This document shows positions 36,101 through 48,560 of a stretch of 64,000 nt of DNA, one piece after another. Position 1 is the first letter of the stretch, and each line of letters opens with the position of its first letter. The DNA lies in assembly GCA_015680685.1 (NCBI GenBank), contig MNCI01026283.1:279879-343878 (forward strand). Reading direction: 5' to 3'. The stretch comes from Gnetum montanum (taxonomy: Eukaryota; Streptophyta; Gnetopsida; Gnetales; Gnetaceae). Below the pieces are notes generated by a model. That model ran no database searches. It saw only the letters and a list, made by a program, of their open reading frames with translations, and had not been told where the DNA came from. Both the position numbers and the translations under genes were made by a program.

Positions 36101-38169
36101 TATAATTTGCTTTTAGAAAACGTACATTCTGACGTGACACATTCCCTGTCCTTTCTTGTATTATATTGTTAAGGACTTGAAGTTCATTTGAGAAGAATCA
36201 ACAGCAAACAAAGCTTGAAATAACAAGAAAATTTTTTGGATGCACGCATGATAATAATAAGTTCATCCTATGGTTAATGAGATTGAAATAACACGAGGAT
36301 TTCAAATATCATTTCATATACATTAAAATAAGAAATTAGCTTGCTAAATAAAGAAAACAACGATTACTTAACCAAAGCACTCAAGTTTTCTCTTTGACTT
36401 AAATATCAGTAACGATTGTTAATTCAACAAACTTCTTGCTGCATTTAAGGTCACCCAGCAATTAGTGGCATACTGAAAAATACCTGTCAGCATCTAAAGC
36501 CCGTTTTATCATTTGGTTAGTCATGCAACGGGGCATTTTGACACATGATAAATTGATTAAGACAGGTTATACTTTGTGTCCTTGTTGTGGGTTATTTGAT
36601 AGGTCTCTTGTCATACAAGCATGATGTTACTGCCTTGAACAGAATGACCCTGGATGATCACTTCCAAACTCCCACATTCCATGGGACCTAATGACATTAT
36701 CTAAGATGTGGTAGCATTTATAGCTAAAATGAAATATGAGAAAAATAATAGCATCATTGAGAACACATTACTTATAATAAAATATGATACAGACGAAGCT
36801 CAAAATCTTGTGAAGGCTTTATAATAAGAAAGAGTTTTGAAAATATACTACCTTAGTCTGCTATCAATGTTCCCCAAGCAGAAGCAATTGATGAGCTTCT
36901 ATTCCCCAGATAATAACAATAACACCAAACGTACCCTAAAACCATTTCCACTTTTGTTATAAGACTACGGGTGTCTTTTTATTCTTATAGTAATTTGGTG
37001 CTGATAACACCCGCTGTTATCGGCATCGACAACAATATAAACAGATAGTGCCAACTGTCTCTCCACGCTCTTCTTCACTTCAAGCATCTATTATAAATTT
37101 GGATGCTAGCAGTTAGCAAACGTAATAAGAGACATAAGCCTATTAATTAGTGCTAACCATCTATATACCGTTTCTCAAACGATGTGGTTCATCTTCTAAG
37201 CTCCAGCTGTCATTAGTGTTAAAAGGAGTGGTAGTTCAATATAACACCCTTTATATCCCTAACAACTCAATGCCCGCCTAAAATGCACGGACCTCATTAT
37301 ATCATGCAAACATTATCTAAGAAAAATGGCTCATTAAAAATTAGGAAAACAGTAACAGTGAAAACACACTCTACCTATCCATCTGCATCTCACTGGAAGA
37401 ATGAGCGCACAGTGGTGTTCGCCAGTGTTTGCACCTAAGTGGTATTCTGCTTAATGAACCTGTTGGCTAGCGTGCTGAATTGATTAACAATGTAAGGAAA
37501 ACACAGCGATTCAACGGATCGCCGTCTTGCCAGTGCCCACGGTATAAGGCTCCGAGCCAAAGTTGTAACTATGCTATGCCACATTAATTGCATCTTTTGC
37601 ATAATAATTATTCATCAAATAATACTAGAAAAAAAGCACACATCTCAACCAAAGGAATCCAAAAAGCATATTATTGCATAATGTGAATGCTTGAAATTTT
37701 GTAAGTTCCGCCTAAAACAAATTCACGTTACTCTTGACAACAAAAGCTACAAAGCAATCAATAAATAACTGAAATAAACTAAATGGGGGAAAAAAGGCGA
37801 CAAAGCAATCAACAGTTAAATGAAATAAGCTAAATAGGGAAAGAAAAAGGCAGAGGAAATCTCATACAAAATGATGCAGGATAAGAACAAGTTAGGGTAA
37901 ACGATGCTTTTTCGAAAACGGAGCCTTAAAAATCACAAATGAGTAATTAACAATGGAAACTCACAATACGTCTCTTCTAAATTCGACAATTTCAGCTGCT
38001 TACCAGTGCTAAAACTCGAAATGAACATATAAAAAAGGATATGAAAAATGATGATGTTGGAATTCTGGTCAAATGTGAGCACAGTTCCTTCGAATTCGTC
38101 GCCAAGCGTAGTCTTAATATGCAGACGGCATCCGACGGCGAAATCTTCGCCGTTGAAACTTGCTTCCAT
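33111..38169 (-). CDS. LSM12: LSM12 homologue (Sm-like plus anticodon-binding-like AD domain), five exons
   Basis: LSM12 proteins pair an N-terminal Lsm fold with an AD domain and act in RNA-protein complexes (in animals with ataxin-2). Minus-strand exons: 38169-38004, 36175-35998, 35877-35797, 33414-33291, 33158-33111; all GT-AG with matching phases (597 nt, 198 aa). Lsm part: [32 protein letters not shown]; then [14 protein letters not shown] part: [62 protein letters not shown], ending in a basic tail ERRRLQ. Odd point: the end of exon 1 reads as a hydrophobic stretch ([15 protein letters not shown]) not expected in this cytosolic family, so the exon 1 donor at 38003 may be wrong or the segment is a real insertion. 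Introns are long; intron 4 holds a SINE. Confidence 0.88.
34002..34105 (+). mobile_element. tRNA-derived SINE in LSM12 intron 4
   Basis: A-box-like GCGTTGGCTTGGTGGTAAAAG and B-box-like ACAGGTTTAATTCCAG are spaced as in the other SINE copies, followed by an AAATTCTATAAA tail-like word. It is antisense to the host gene. Confidence 0.6.
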
Positions 38170-39235
38170 CTGAGCTTGCAGGGCGAAGATCGAAAGCTGT
38201 TTGAAGAAACCTTTACTCTTTACTATCCAAATCTTATGTCGCTAAACGAAAATTTCTTCAACTCTCAAACCAGAAATCTATGGCGCCGAAAATATTTAAG
38301 CATGAACTCTGCAACTGGACTCTACACGACAAAATAGAATACCGGCTCCTTGCGAAATTCAAACCTTTCGCGAACGATAACAACGGGATTAAAGACAGTA
38401 GCAATAAACCCAAGCTCGGATCAGCTTGATCTAACATGATCTGCGAAATATCGGAAAAGGGCATGTAAAAATTAGTGACTCGTCGAATAGAGATTCCAAT
38501 CTGCGCATGCCCCCACACGCAGACTATATTAAACTGAAATGCTATTGATTACCTTATGAGAACCTTGGGATTTATTAAACACAGGAAATAAAGTTACCAG
38601 CTATTTTAAAATTAAATTATTAGGTATAATATGTCATTTATGAGGACTTTGCATTAGAATATCACATTTTAGGAATATGTCATGCTCAACTTTAATTGTT
38701 TTTTTATTGCATAAATAATAGGTTCTATCTTCTCTAGGAACCTAGACCTATCTACCTATTTCAATTTTAAAATAATAATAATAACCCAATCTTGCTTAGC
38801 TAAGCTATCCAGGTAGAATTGTTTCCTTTCTATTAGGTTACTCTAACTCTACAAAGATGCCTTGTTTTTTGTACTTTTACAAAGCTGCCTTATATCACAA
38901 TGTAGAATATCCATCTTAATGTTTCATGTTTTGAGCCAGATCATTTCCTCATGAAACCACCCTTTGTGTTATGTAGCAACGAAGACTTCATTCGAAAATA
39001 GAGTCTATGAACATATGCTACAAATTGACAAATAACTTCTAACTCTAAAGGCATGATATCTACTTCAACAAGCAATAAATCATATTATACCTACATTTGA
39101 CATAAAATTCTTCTACTAAATGCTTATGAACTTCTTTTATTTTTTTTTTCTAATATCTGCTAGTAAATCCAAGACCCCATACTGCACACCACACAAAAAG
39201 AGTGAATTCTATAGATTATATCATATAATAAATAA
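38170..39235. other. Upstream region of LSM12, no gene seen
   Basis: Presumed LSM12 promoter (first few hundred bases, moderately GC-richer near 38,350-38,520) followed by AT-rich sequence. Short ORFs only. No clear TATA box could be assigned for the minus-strand gene. Confidence 0.35.
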
Positions 39236-39345
39236 TGAAGTGTTAACATAGTGGTAAGACTTTTGATTTGAAAGCTCCAAGTCGTAAGTTTGATTTTGGT
39301 GGGCAATGCTGGGTTATAAAGTTCTAATCACTACTTACCCTTAAT
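39236..39345 (+). mobile_element. tRNA-derived SINE
   Basis: A-box-like GTGTTAACATAGTGGTAAGAC, B-box-like CGTAAGTTTGATTTTGG and tail word GGGTTATAAAGTTCTAATC match the family at 1,925 and 10,175. Confidence 0.65.
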
Positions 39346-39836
39346 ATATAAAACCAAAGACAATTTTTTGTGTTTGGTTGCACTTTAAGACTATAATATC
39401 AATTGTAGTAAATAGTCATTAAATCCTTCACCTATCTTAACTTGTAAGTAATCATAGATGACGTAAAGCCTTCAATGTTGTAAGAGAATAAGTATGGTGC
39501 TGATTAAATAGAGATATATTGGTTAGGGATGATCAACTTGCAAGAATGATTGAACTACCAAGTTCAGCATTCATCCACATTCTATTTAGTTAAAGTGGGA
39601 TAAAAGAATCTAATGGTAGCCTACTTCTTCCTCATGGTTAAAGGGTCATGAGGTACAAGGAACTCTATCTCTTTTGTTTTCAAACCACATTGGCATGGCA
39701 ATACCAAACAAAAGTTGAGGGAGCCTTAGCCTTGCTTTTATACCCCACTCGATAAGCCCATGTCCACGATGATTTAAGATGTATAGGTATGAGACTAATG
39801 AGGTGCATTTGTTCATCTACTCCAATGTCAGGGTCT

Positions 39837-41577
39837 TGATGCGACATTGGGTATCCAACATTAGGGGGTATACACTGGCCTATAAATATAGCGTCCACGC
39901 TCCCGATTTGGCTATCAGTTTTCAATTTCTAATCAAAGTAGCAAAGCTCTTGTAGTTTATTTTTTTCAAAGTTAGAATATTTTCTAAGTGCCCGCAGAAG
40001 GAGTCTAAGTGTGTACGATTCTTTGTTTGAATACTAATATACCTTAGCGCAATAGTATGACGAGAATAAAAATAAACTCTTTTGACAATCCTTATAGCAC
40101 TGAGAATAAACTAATGTTTCTTTTAATGCACTTTACTTTAATGCATTTGAATAAAGCAATTACCTTCCAACAATTAATGAACATAAGCACAACCACTTCG
40201 AACATATGTATAGTACTTGGTAACCCAACAACGCTTAACATTTGGTATCCCAGCAGCACTATATGTGTTCAAGATGTGCCTGGGAAAGTGGAATGGTTAC
40301 TTTTTGATGAGCAATGAGGTATCCCCTACACCCAACCATATGAATCACAAACGTTCATGCATGATATAGTTGAATTCCGTGGATGGGACTAGTTGTGGCA
40401 TCTAGATCGTTATGCCTTGATCACAATTCGTTGTCTTTCCACTTGGACTAGTGATAGCTTATCACGTATGGTTTACTCCAAAGTGAGGCATATGATAATT
40501 GATGTTGTTTTGGCCTTAGGTTACTTCTAACGATAATAGAGAAATCAATTACTTAATTTAATTAAAAACATAAAATAAAGTCTAAACTAGCCTACAAGCA
40601 ATGAGTGTCCATTCCCAACTTGTCGTACACATCCTGAACCTACGTATCCACTACTGGAATTACCAAGCGCTATGCTACTAAGATTACCAAGCGCTAAGCT
40701 ACTAGGCGAACCAAGCAATAACACTGCTAGGATTACCAAACAAATACGTGTTTACGCTCGAAACTAGTCACGCTCATTCCGCCAATCCACTAACATGCAT
40801 GGAAACATAAATGTTAACTAAGTACATGGAATATAAATTGCATTAAAAGTAAATTTAATCTAAGTCAAAGTGTTGCAATGAATAAGAATCAATCTTGATC
40901 TTATTGCCATTCATGGAATGTTTCTAGGTACATTGCCACTCAAATACGACGTCATACAACTAACCCAATCCATCCTACGGGCACTCACTAACTATTCTCT
41001 AAGATTACAAAATAAAACTACAAGAGTTTGGCTACTCTATTGACCAAAAAATTGCATAAACACAGCTGTGAGCACATATTTATAAAGTTTATTACTAGGT
41101 TGCATCGACGAGGCCTCATTGACACATGAAATGACGCATCGATGGGGCCTCTTCGACGCAACTTGTCATCGGAGCCTTGTTGTTAGAGCCTTGTTGTCAG
41201 AGCCTTATTGTCGAAGCCTTTCGAAAAGTTTACTTTTTATTAGATAACCTAACCAATTGATGACTTGTCACTTGTGTTAGGTTAGCTAGGCAATAGATGA
41301 ATTAGATCTTCAATTACTTTACCTTTCATTCTTATTGTAGGTGATCAAATTTATAAAACATAAAATAAGAGAAATCATGTACCTCAGTTATACTTAAACC
41401 ATGCCTATAAGACTCACAAGTGTAGTTGGGAAGACAACGAACGGTCTCAATGTTCATTTCACTTCCTAGAAGAGCTAGTGTACTAGAGAACTATAGGTCC
41501 ATGGAATTCGACCGAATCGCACGTAAATGCCTTTATGATTTGTATGGTTTGGCATAGGGGTACCTTGTCACTCATCA
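39837..41577 (+). mobile_element. 5' LTR of element A (L1 family), interrupted by an inverted LTR
   Basis: Starts TGATGCGACA at 39837, has a TATA box (CTATAAATATAG, about 39,881) and a leader word GTAGCAAAGCTCTTGTAG that recurs in element B's LTR. The 3' part resumes at about 41,239 and ends CACTCATCA at 41577, followed by a primer-binding site. The insertion at 40,305-41,232 splits it. Without the insertion it is about 0.81 kb, the family length. Confidence 0.8.
40305..41232 (-). mobile_element. L1-family LTR inserted in reverse inside the LTR of element A
   Basis: Starts (plus reading) TGATGAGCAATGAGGTATCC, the complement of the family's 3' end. It continues with the reverse complement of the family's 'taccaagcgct' block near 40,660-40,740, and has a minus-strand TATA (TTTATAAATATG) near 41,085. 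Both sides show TTACTTTTT (40,297-40,305 and 41,230-41,238), consistent with a CTTTT-type target duplication. No internal domains, so a solo LTR. The 5' terminus is diverged from TGATGA. Confidence 0.75.
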
Positions 41578-41600
41578 TTTGCACCGTTGCTAGGGACCTT
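41578..41600 (+). other. Primer-binding site of element A (tRNA-Asp-like)
   Basis: TTTGCACCGTTGCTAGGGA follows the LTR end directly. It resembles the Athila-type site TGGCGCCGTTGCCGGGG, complementary to the tRNA-Asp 3' end, with a few C-to-T-like changes. Confidence 0.65.
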
Positions 41601-41734
41601 TTGGTTGTTTTGTGTGCTATCTAGGACCTAATGAAAGTATTTAATTCATTGGAATGAACCTTAGAGTCATATCACATCTTAAGATTACTACAACAATATT
41701 TAGAAGCACACTATGATTTTTATTTTTCTAACAT

Positions 41735-43650
41735 AAAATGTCTTCTTCTCACTAGAGCGATTCTCCACCCATGTTTGATAAAGCTCATCAACTAATGCCT
41801 CAATAGTATTGAATCATATATATTCATCCTAATAAGCATGTACCAAAATTCAACTTCATCTTGCACCATGATGAACAGTTGTGATGGCATGACATGGATG
41901 GCAACATTGTGTTGCCACCTAATCAATTTGTTCCTACAATGATCCACCAAATGCTTATATGATATGGTCTTCAGGAATGTCATGCTGAGTATGCTGTGCA
42001 AGATACTGATGCTAGGGATTATCATCCCATTGAGGCATAACATCTACAAGATCAATAGTTAGAACAATGATATGAATCTTCAAAGGGAAAAACATTTAAT
42101 GCTTCTCCATTCCTATTGTACCAATAAGGTGGTGGAGAACCATTTTCTGTGGGTTTTCCATTCAATGAAATTTTTCTCTTTGACTTCAGTGAAGGAGGTC
42201 AAAACCAGAACTTGCAGTCCATAATTCACAATCCTAGTTCTGGTAAGAATGGATATAATGACAAGGAAGGATTCAAAGGGGCAAGTCAAGGTAGGGATGC
42301 AAATAAGAAACAAGATCATGATCATGGTTGCGATCACCAAAGAGGTGGTAGCATGCACCATGATGATGCTAGTCCTCCTTCCTCTTCTCCTTCATCATCA
42401 TCTTCTTCTTCTTTTGGCTTTAATCACAATCGCAGAAGGTGAGACCGTGATGGAGGTGATCGAAATAAATGACCGATGGAACTTAAATGATTGAAGGGAC
42501 TATCAGGAAAGGCAAGATCAAGGGTGTGGACAATCAAGAGAGGCACATCACCATAAACAAAGGGGTAGTAGAGGGCATCGTAGGCACCATGATCAAGGCC
42601 TTGATGAACCTTTACTTGCTACTCGAAGTATGCTTAATATTGCAGAGGTAGTATGAATTCCAACAAGCCATGTAAAGGATAGTCGGATTAAAAGGTTAGA
42701 CATGAAAAATATTCCTCAATTAAAAGGGGGATATAACTCTAATCCACAGAACCATCTCCAAGCTTTTCAAGATGCATGTACCTTGCAAAACATAGAAAAT
42801 GAGTGGAAAAAACTTAAGTTGTTCCCAAGTACACTCATTAAAGAAGCAAACAACTGGTACTAGTCCTTAGAGCTAGAATCTATCAAACAAGGGAGTACCA
42901 TGCTTGAGTTATTTAATGATAAATATCAAACATACTCCAGAGTGTCCAACTTGAGAAGGAAAATCCAAGGATGAAAATAAGGAACACACGAATCCATGGA
43001 TGCCGCCATTGGCTGATACTATTCCTTGATGCACAAATGTCCTAGCCATAGTTGTTCTCAACTAGATCAACTTCACCACATTGTAGATGGGCTTTGATCA
43101 GAAATGAGAAGAACCCTTATTGTCTATGCCTAAACGAAACTGTTAGAACTAAGTGCCCATCATATACAAAGATTAATCAAGCAGGTAGCTAAAGAGGAGG
43201 GAAAATTAAGAAAAAGAGAAAGTGCAAAAGAATATAATAGTGATCCTTCCATTTGTAAGAGGGAGGTTCGATTATGTGACAATGAGCATGAATCTACATC
43301 TGATGAGGTGGTGAATAGGAAAACCTTGTCACTCCAAAAATTTCAATCTAAAATTATGGCCAAGGTTGATCATTTATGGAACTCCATGGATAGCAGATTC
43401 CAAGCTATTATAAAAATTGTTGAAGAGTCCAAAGAACAAGGTAGTGATCATAAGCGTAGGAGGCATAAGGAAGTTAAACGTGCTTATTACAAAGGTAAGG
43501 ACAAGGTTGCTGTGATAGAGAAGGTTGTAGAAAGTGAATCAAATAATGATGGTGAGTGTGACGTCTATCAGTATGAACATCATAAGGGATGTTGCCTTGT
43601 AGTGTCACATCTACAGGAGTCTAGGGTGTATGCTTTAAAGCCATGACTAA
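41735..43650 (+). pseudogene. Element A gag (Athila-like), degraded
   Basis: A degenerate reading frame starting MSSSH at about 41,739 aligns with element B's gag. Shared words: FILHHDE / FILHQDE, MDGNIVLPPN / MEGNIIIPPN, then EPLLATRSML, LKLFPSTLIKEA, LFNDKYQTYS and SNLRRKIQG. The tail (about 43,310-43,645, DHLWNSMDSRFQAII then a Lys/Glu-rich stretch) is open. Multiple stops are present in the N-terminal half. The gag carries a Ser-rich tract coded by TCATCTTCT repeats (about 42,380-42,415). No CCHC zinc knuckle was seen. Confidence 0.75.
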
Positions 43651-44262
43651 CACAAAGGCAAACATCTAGAAGATTACCTTATCCTCAAGGTAATTTTAGG
43701 CAGTTCCACCAACAACAGCAATATTATCCAAGTGAAGCTTCACCGCAACCTTATGAGCAGTATCAACAATGGTAGCAACCACAATCATAGGTGCTAGTAC
43801 CACCAAGGTTGCAATACCCTTACCGATAGCTTGATCCTTATTGTTACTATGTTCAGCAACCCCTGTCTCCACGTGACTTCTCTAGTCATGTTTCTACTTT
43901 CCAACCTCACTACCATCCTTTTGATTATTATCGAACTCATTCTCTGCATGAAAGAAGTGATACCACCTCTTATCCTTATCCCCCTCTTGTACTTGGACAT
44001 GTTCCTCCTCCACCCACCTAGTTACCACCTGCTCCACCTATGCAAGGTGAATTACTAACTCAACCCCAACAACAAAATGCTACTAGGGCTATTAATCTAC
44101 AATCGAATCATCAATCAAGTGGGTTGAATACTCGATAAAAGAAAATACCTTTCTTTCAACCCTGCAGTCCTCCTAAGCCCTCACATATACCCGCAGTTTG
44201 ACAATCATGTCCGTACATCTTCCTCTGTACTCCACACCTTCAAGTCCCCTTCAAACCAAAAT

Positions 44263-44790
44263 TTGCCTAGGATCCATACCATCATGCTTACTCATACTAT
44301 ATTTGATTGGATCCGTGTTGGAAACCTTCCTCGAAAATTAGCCAATTCTGGAAGTCGTTTGATTTATTTGGAGCTTGCTGAAAATGAACCATGCAAGGCT
44401 CTTCTTGATTTAGGTTCTGGTATCAATTTAATTTCTCATGAGATGTATGCTACATAGAACCTGCCTCCTCTTAAGAAAAACAACATAAGATTAGAATTAG
44501 CAGAACAGTCCATCACTGTTTCATTGGGACTAGTGGAAGACATTGTGACCACTATCTATGGGTGGTCTTATCCCACCGATTTCCTAGTGATCAAAGTGGA
44601 GAACTGCAAGGGGGATTTCCCAATCATGATGAAAAGGGCATGGCTGAGCACCATTGATGTAGGAATGGGCATCAGAGATCTTTCTCTAGAAATATCCAAA
44701 GAAAATGCATTCAAAAAAATTGAGAATAAGAGAGTTCCATGCATCACATGTAGCAATATCAGGTGCAATTGTGTGCAGAAAATTTAGGCC
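44263..44790 (+). pseudogene. Element A aspartic protease region, degraded
   Basis: The segment KLANSGSRLIYLELAE is followed by ALLDLGSGINLISHEMY, a retroviral-type protease active site where DLGAS is usual and DLGSG is seen. A stop (TAG, about 44,457) follows, then a continuing frame (RLELAEQSITVSLGLVED). It is located between gag and RT as in other Athila-like elements. Confidence 0.7.
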
Positions 44791-45329
44791 ATAAAGCAAG
44801 CATCTATCACTGCATGAAAGCAGTGTGCACCAAAAGTAGAAATCCAAAGGTATTTGTACATAGTAGCCACAAAATAAGAGGGCACCTAGTGGCTAACCAC
44901 TGATTTTGAGAGTAGCACATTTTGCATGGAACCAACTAAGAGCTTGACATGCACATATGTCGTAGGCATGGATGAACTAGAGCAAGTTCATCACCAACTC
45001 TTTGATGATACAAATGATACTCACTGGTGAGAGTTGGAAATTCCTGAAAATTTTAAACAAGAGCCCACGAATTGAAAACACTATTGGCGAGAATGAAATA
45101 TGTGTTTTTGAAAAATGGAAAGTCAATCATAATCAATGTCAATTTTGCTCCAGAGTAGAGAATGATGTTGTTAAAGGTAGTTGAAAAATGGTCAGCAGCT
45201 TTTGTTTGATCATATCCTAAACTCATAAGGATTGATCCTAGGATATGTCAGCATCACATCTACACTGATCTAGCCATGAAGCCAAAAAGACAGTCATAGA
45301 GGTGATTGAATCCCAAACTAAAGTAGATT

Positions 45330-45547
45330 GTCAAAGAGGAAATTGAGCAACTCCTCAAGGTAGGGTTCATTTATCCCATTGTGGATAGTAAGTGGGTTAG
45401 TCCACTCGTAATTGTGCCAAAGAAAGGACACAAGTGGTGGGTCTTCATTGATTTCAGGCTACTGAATATGGCAACATTCAAGGACCATTTTCCATTGCCA
45501 TTTGTTGATTAGGTGATTAACATAATATCTTGACATTGCTACCATAG
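45330..45547 (+). pseudogene. Element A reverse transcriptase N-terminus, truncated by element B
   Basis: The translated order IEQLLKVGFIYPI, SKWVSPLVIVPKKG, WWVFIDFRLLNMATFKDHFPLP is a Ty3/gypsy RT fingers region. The frame is cut at 45,548 by the LTR of element B just before the position where the LDGYSGY motif should occur. The missing rest of RT, RNase H and integrase should lie beyond elements B and C, outside the window. Confidence 0.8.
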
Positions 45548-46438
45548 TGATGACATGCTAGATGGTCGATGCGTTTACTAGACTACGTATACGAGACCCC
45601 GTATATGCGGCCCTGTCGATGCATCCTTCCATGCATCGACATGGCCCCGTTTACGTGGCACTTATTTCAACCTATAAATAAGTGGGCTCTCGTCACACTT
45701 AGGTACTTTTTTATCAATTGTAGCAAAGCTCTTGTAGTTTGTTTCTGTGAGAGTTAGAATATTTTTCAAGTGCCCACAGTAGGTGTAAGAAAGTTGTTGG
45801 GCTCTTTATTCGAGCGTTGATGTACCTGAGCCCATTAGCGTGAATGACAATAAAGACGAGCTTTTCGATCATTCCTTGCAGCAATTGGACTTAGTCATTT
45901 AATGCATTTAATAGTTTAATATTTCTATGCTTTAATAGTTCATTAAGTTTCTACTGTTATTATTTTAATCACTATTGCTCTTTTATAGTTTGTAGAAACC
46001 ATAAGTATGACCATCTCGAACGTAAACCCAACACTTGACAACCCAGCGATGCTTAACATCTGGTAGCCCAGTAGTGGTTAGGGGATGCTTAGGACATGCA
46101 TGGAAGATGGGATTGAATACTTATGCTAGGAAGAGTTAGGACATAGATTAGGATAATTATAGATTACATAATATTGCTTTCCTTACTTTCCATTCCAAGA
46201 ATTAGACGCTAGAAGATAAAGTAAAAAGCCATAAAAATCAGTTGCCTCAATCTCACTTAACCATCACGATCAGAACATCACAAGTGAGGTTGAGAGGAAA
46301 ATGATCGTTCTAACAAAGGGTTTTGCTGGTTAAGGTCTGGTGTATGCTAAGTGCTTACAGTCTACAGAATTTGACTGAGTCACGTGTGAACACCCGTGAT
46401 TCGCATGGTTAGGCGTAGGGGTACCTAGCCACTCATCA
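45548..46438 (+). mobile_element. 5' LTR of element B (L1 family), 891 bp
   Basis: TGATGACATG at 45548 to ACTCATCA at 46438. TATA box CTATAAATAAGTGG at about 45,674. Shared internal words with element A's LTR include GTAGCAAAGCTCTTGTAG and 'cccagcgatgcttaacat'. The preceding five bases are CATAG; the matching duplication would be to the right of the window. The LTR is followed directly by a primer-binding site. Confidence 0.88.
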
Positions 46439-46461
46439 TTGGCACCTTTGCTGGGGATTGT
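46439..46461 (+). other. Primer-binding site of element B (tRNA-Asp-like)
   Basis: TTGGCACCTTTGCTGGGGAT follows the LTR. It is close to the tRNA-Asp-complementary site used by Athila-type elements, with small changes. Confidence 0.7.
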
Positions 46462-46543
46462 TAGTCTTACATGCACCATTTAACGCTAGGTGGACTAAGT
46501 AAAAAGTAAGGTACACCGAATAGTGTATTATCTAACATCCAAC

Positions 46544-47716
46544 ATGTCTTCTTCTCATAGTGGAGACGAATCCAACCCACTGGTACCGCAAGAATGTCTA
46601 GTGGTCTACATGCATCCTGATGAATATGTTCCTGACTTCACCTTCATCCTACATCAAGATGAACATTCACGATGGCAGGACATGGAAGGCAACATCATAA
46701 TACCGCCTAACCGATCAGCTCCTGGAATGCTGTTTCATAATCTTGCCAAGTTAGGCATCTAGGACCATGGTGTGGAGTACATCATGGAGGACCATGACTA
46801 TCGGGACTATCGTCCCACTGAGGCCCAACGGGCACGAGACCAACAGCAAGTAGAACTTATTTTTACAAGGGCTGCAGGATGATGGGGAACCTATCTTTCA
46901 TGACTCCCATTAGGCTAAACTTCCTCTGGGGTATCAGATCATCTAGTCCATCATCCAGAACAAGAAATCTAGTGACTGAGACCCCCAGGAAGATGGAGGA
47001 TCACACAAAAGAGGTCACGACACAAGCAAGGATGGGCAGGAAGATTGAGGTTGCCATCATAGCAGAGGGGAAGATCAACACCGGAGTGGTAGCGACTCCT
47101 CTCCTTCTTCTTCATCCTGTCGCTCTCCTCTACCTTCACCTAGTTCAGACTCTGATCATAACCATGATAGAAAGACGCAAGGTGATGGTGGTTGTAAGGA
47201 TCAAAGGGACCGACACGAGGAAGCACGTGACCAATCGCGCGAGGCTCACCGCCATGAAAGGAGGAGTAGCCAAAATCATCATAGACATCGTGGTCCTCAA
47301 TAAGACTATGACTTGGATGAGCCATTGCTGGCTACTCGAAGCATGCTCCATATCGCCAAGGTAGTTCGAATACCCAGCAGGCACTTGAAAGATAGCCAAA
47401 TCAAATGCGTTAACATGAACAATATCCACAAGTTTGAAGACGGTTACAATTGTGATCCGCAAACTCACTTGCAGGCGTTCCATGATGCTTACACCCTACA
47501 GAATATTGATAAGGATTGGCAAAAGCTTAAGCTGTTCCCTCGCACACTCATCAAGGAAGCAGAAAGCTGGTATCGGTCTTTGAAATCAGAATTAATCAAA
47601 AGATGGAGTATGCTTGAGATTTTCAATGACAAGTATCAAACCTACTCCAAGATGGCGAATCTAAGACGTCAAATCCAAGGCTGGAAGCAAGGGAATCATG
47701 AACCCTTGGATGCAGC
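46544..47716 (+). pseudogene. Element B gag, frameshifted, cut by element C
   Basis: Starts MSSSHSGDESNPLVPQECLV at 46,544, closed by a stop at about 46,760. The middle part is shifted among frames. A long open stretch (about 47,310-47,716) shows EPLLATRSMLHIAKVVRIP, AYTLQNIDKDWQKLKLFP, KEAESWYRSLKSEL and NLRRQIQGWKQGNHEPLDAA. It aligns with element A gag throughout, then diverges abruptly at 47,717 where element C's LTR begins. Confidence 0.8.
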
Positions 47717-47799
47717 TGAAACACCACTAATTTCGGCCTAACACCTTGAAACGACAACAACTCAGAGCCTTTTGAGATTTTGGGAGGTAAAAATTTGAC

Positions 47800-48560
47800 T
47801 AAGGCATCAAACTCACGCTAGACTTGTCAAGCTAGGGTTGCTCATGCTGGGCTTGTCAAGCTAGGCTTGCCCTCAGCGTGAGCAACTCCAACAACTTCAA
47901 GATCAAGTCAAAGATGGTCCAATCTGAGGGTGCAAGTCATCTTCACAGGGCCACTGTTGTTCACTTCAAGTTTTAGCATTTGGGAGTTCAGATTTTGGGC
48001 CAGATTGCACAAATTTTCTTAGTCACACTCAGGTCACGTTTAGCTCACACTAGCAGCGTGAGTCCAACATGAGTATTGATCACGCCCAGCGTGAACAAAC
48101 TCCAAGAGCCTTAAAATCGAGTTAAAATGGTCTGACTTCGAAGGTGCAAGTCATCCTCAAGGTCCATTGATGACTACTTCAAGTCCGAGCCTCCAGAATT
48201 CCAGAATTTAGGTCCAAAATCACAAAGATTTTCTTACACATTCTCAGGTCATGATGGGGTCACGCTCAGCTCACGCTAGCAGCGTGAGCCCAACGTGAGC
48301 TACCAAAGTGGCTTAAATCGAGGCACACCTAAGCTCAGTTTTCAACATGTAGTTCACTCTCAAGGTCAACCACAGTTAGGCAATTGTTGCACTCAAAGAA
48401 AAGGCTTGAAAGATCAAAAATTAGTGTGAAATGTATCATTTTCATCTTACTCATGGCCAGGTCACGCTCAAGTTACGCTGAGCTCATGTTGGCAATGTGA
48501 GTTTAGCATGAGTACTGATCAAGCCCAATCAAAAGCACACCAAACACACACTAAGGACAC
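47800..48560. repeat. Degenerate ~214-bp tandem units with palindromic cores in LTR C
   Basis: The anchor AGGTCACG/AGGTCATG word recurs at about 48,031, 48,246 and 48,460. Units share GGTGCAAGTCATC, CACTTCAAGT and a CTCACGCTAGCAGCGTGAG core. The core at 48,269-48,289 is a perfect inverted repeat (GCTCACGCT, spacer AGC, AGCGTGAGC). Confidence 0.7.
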
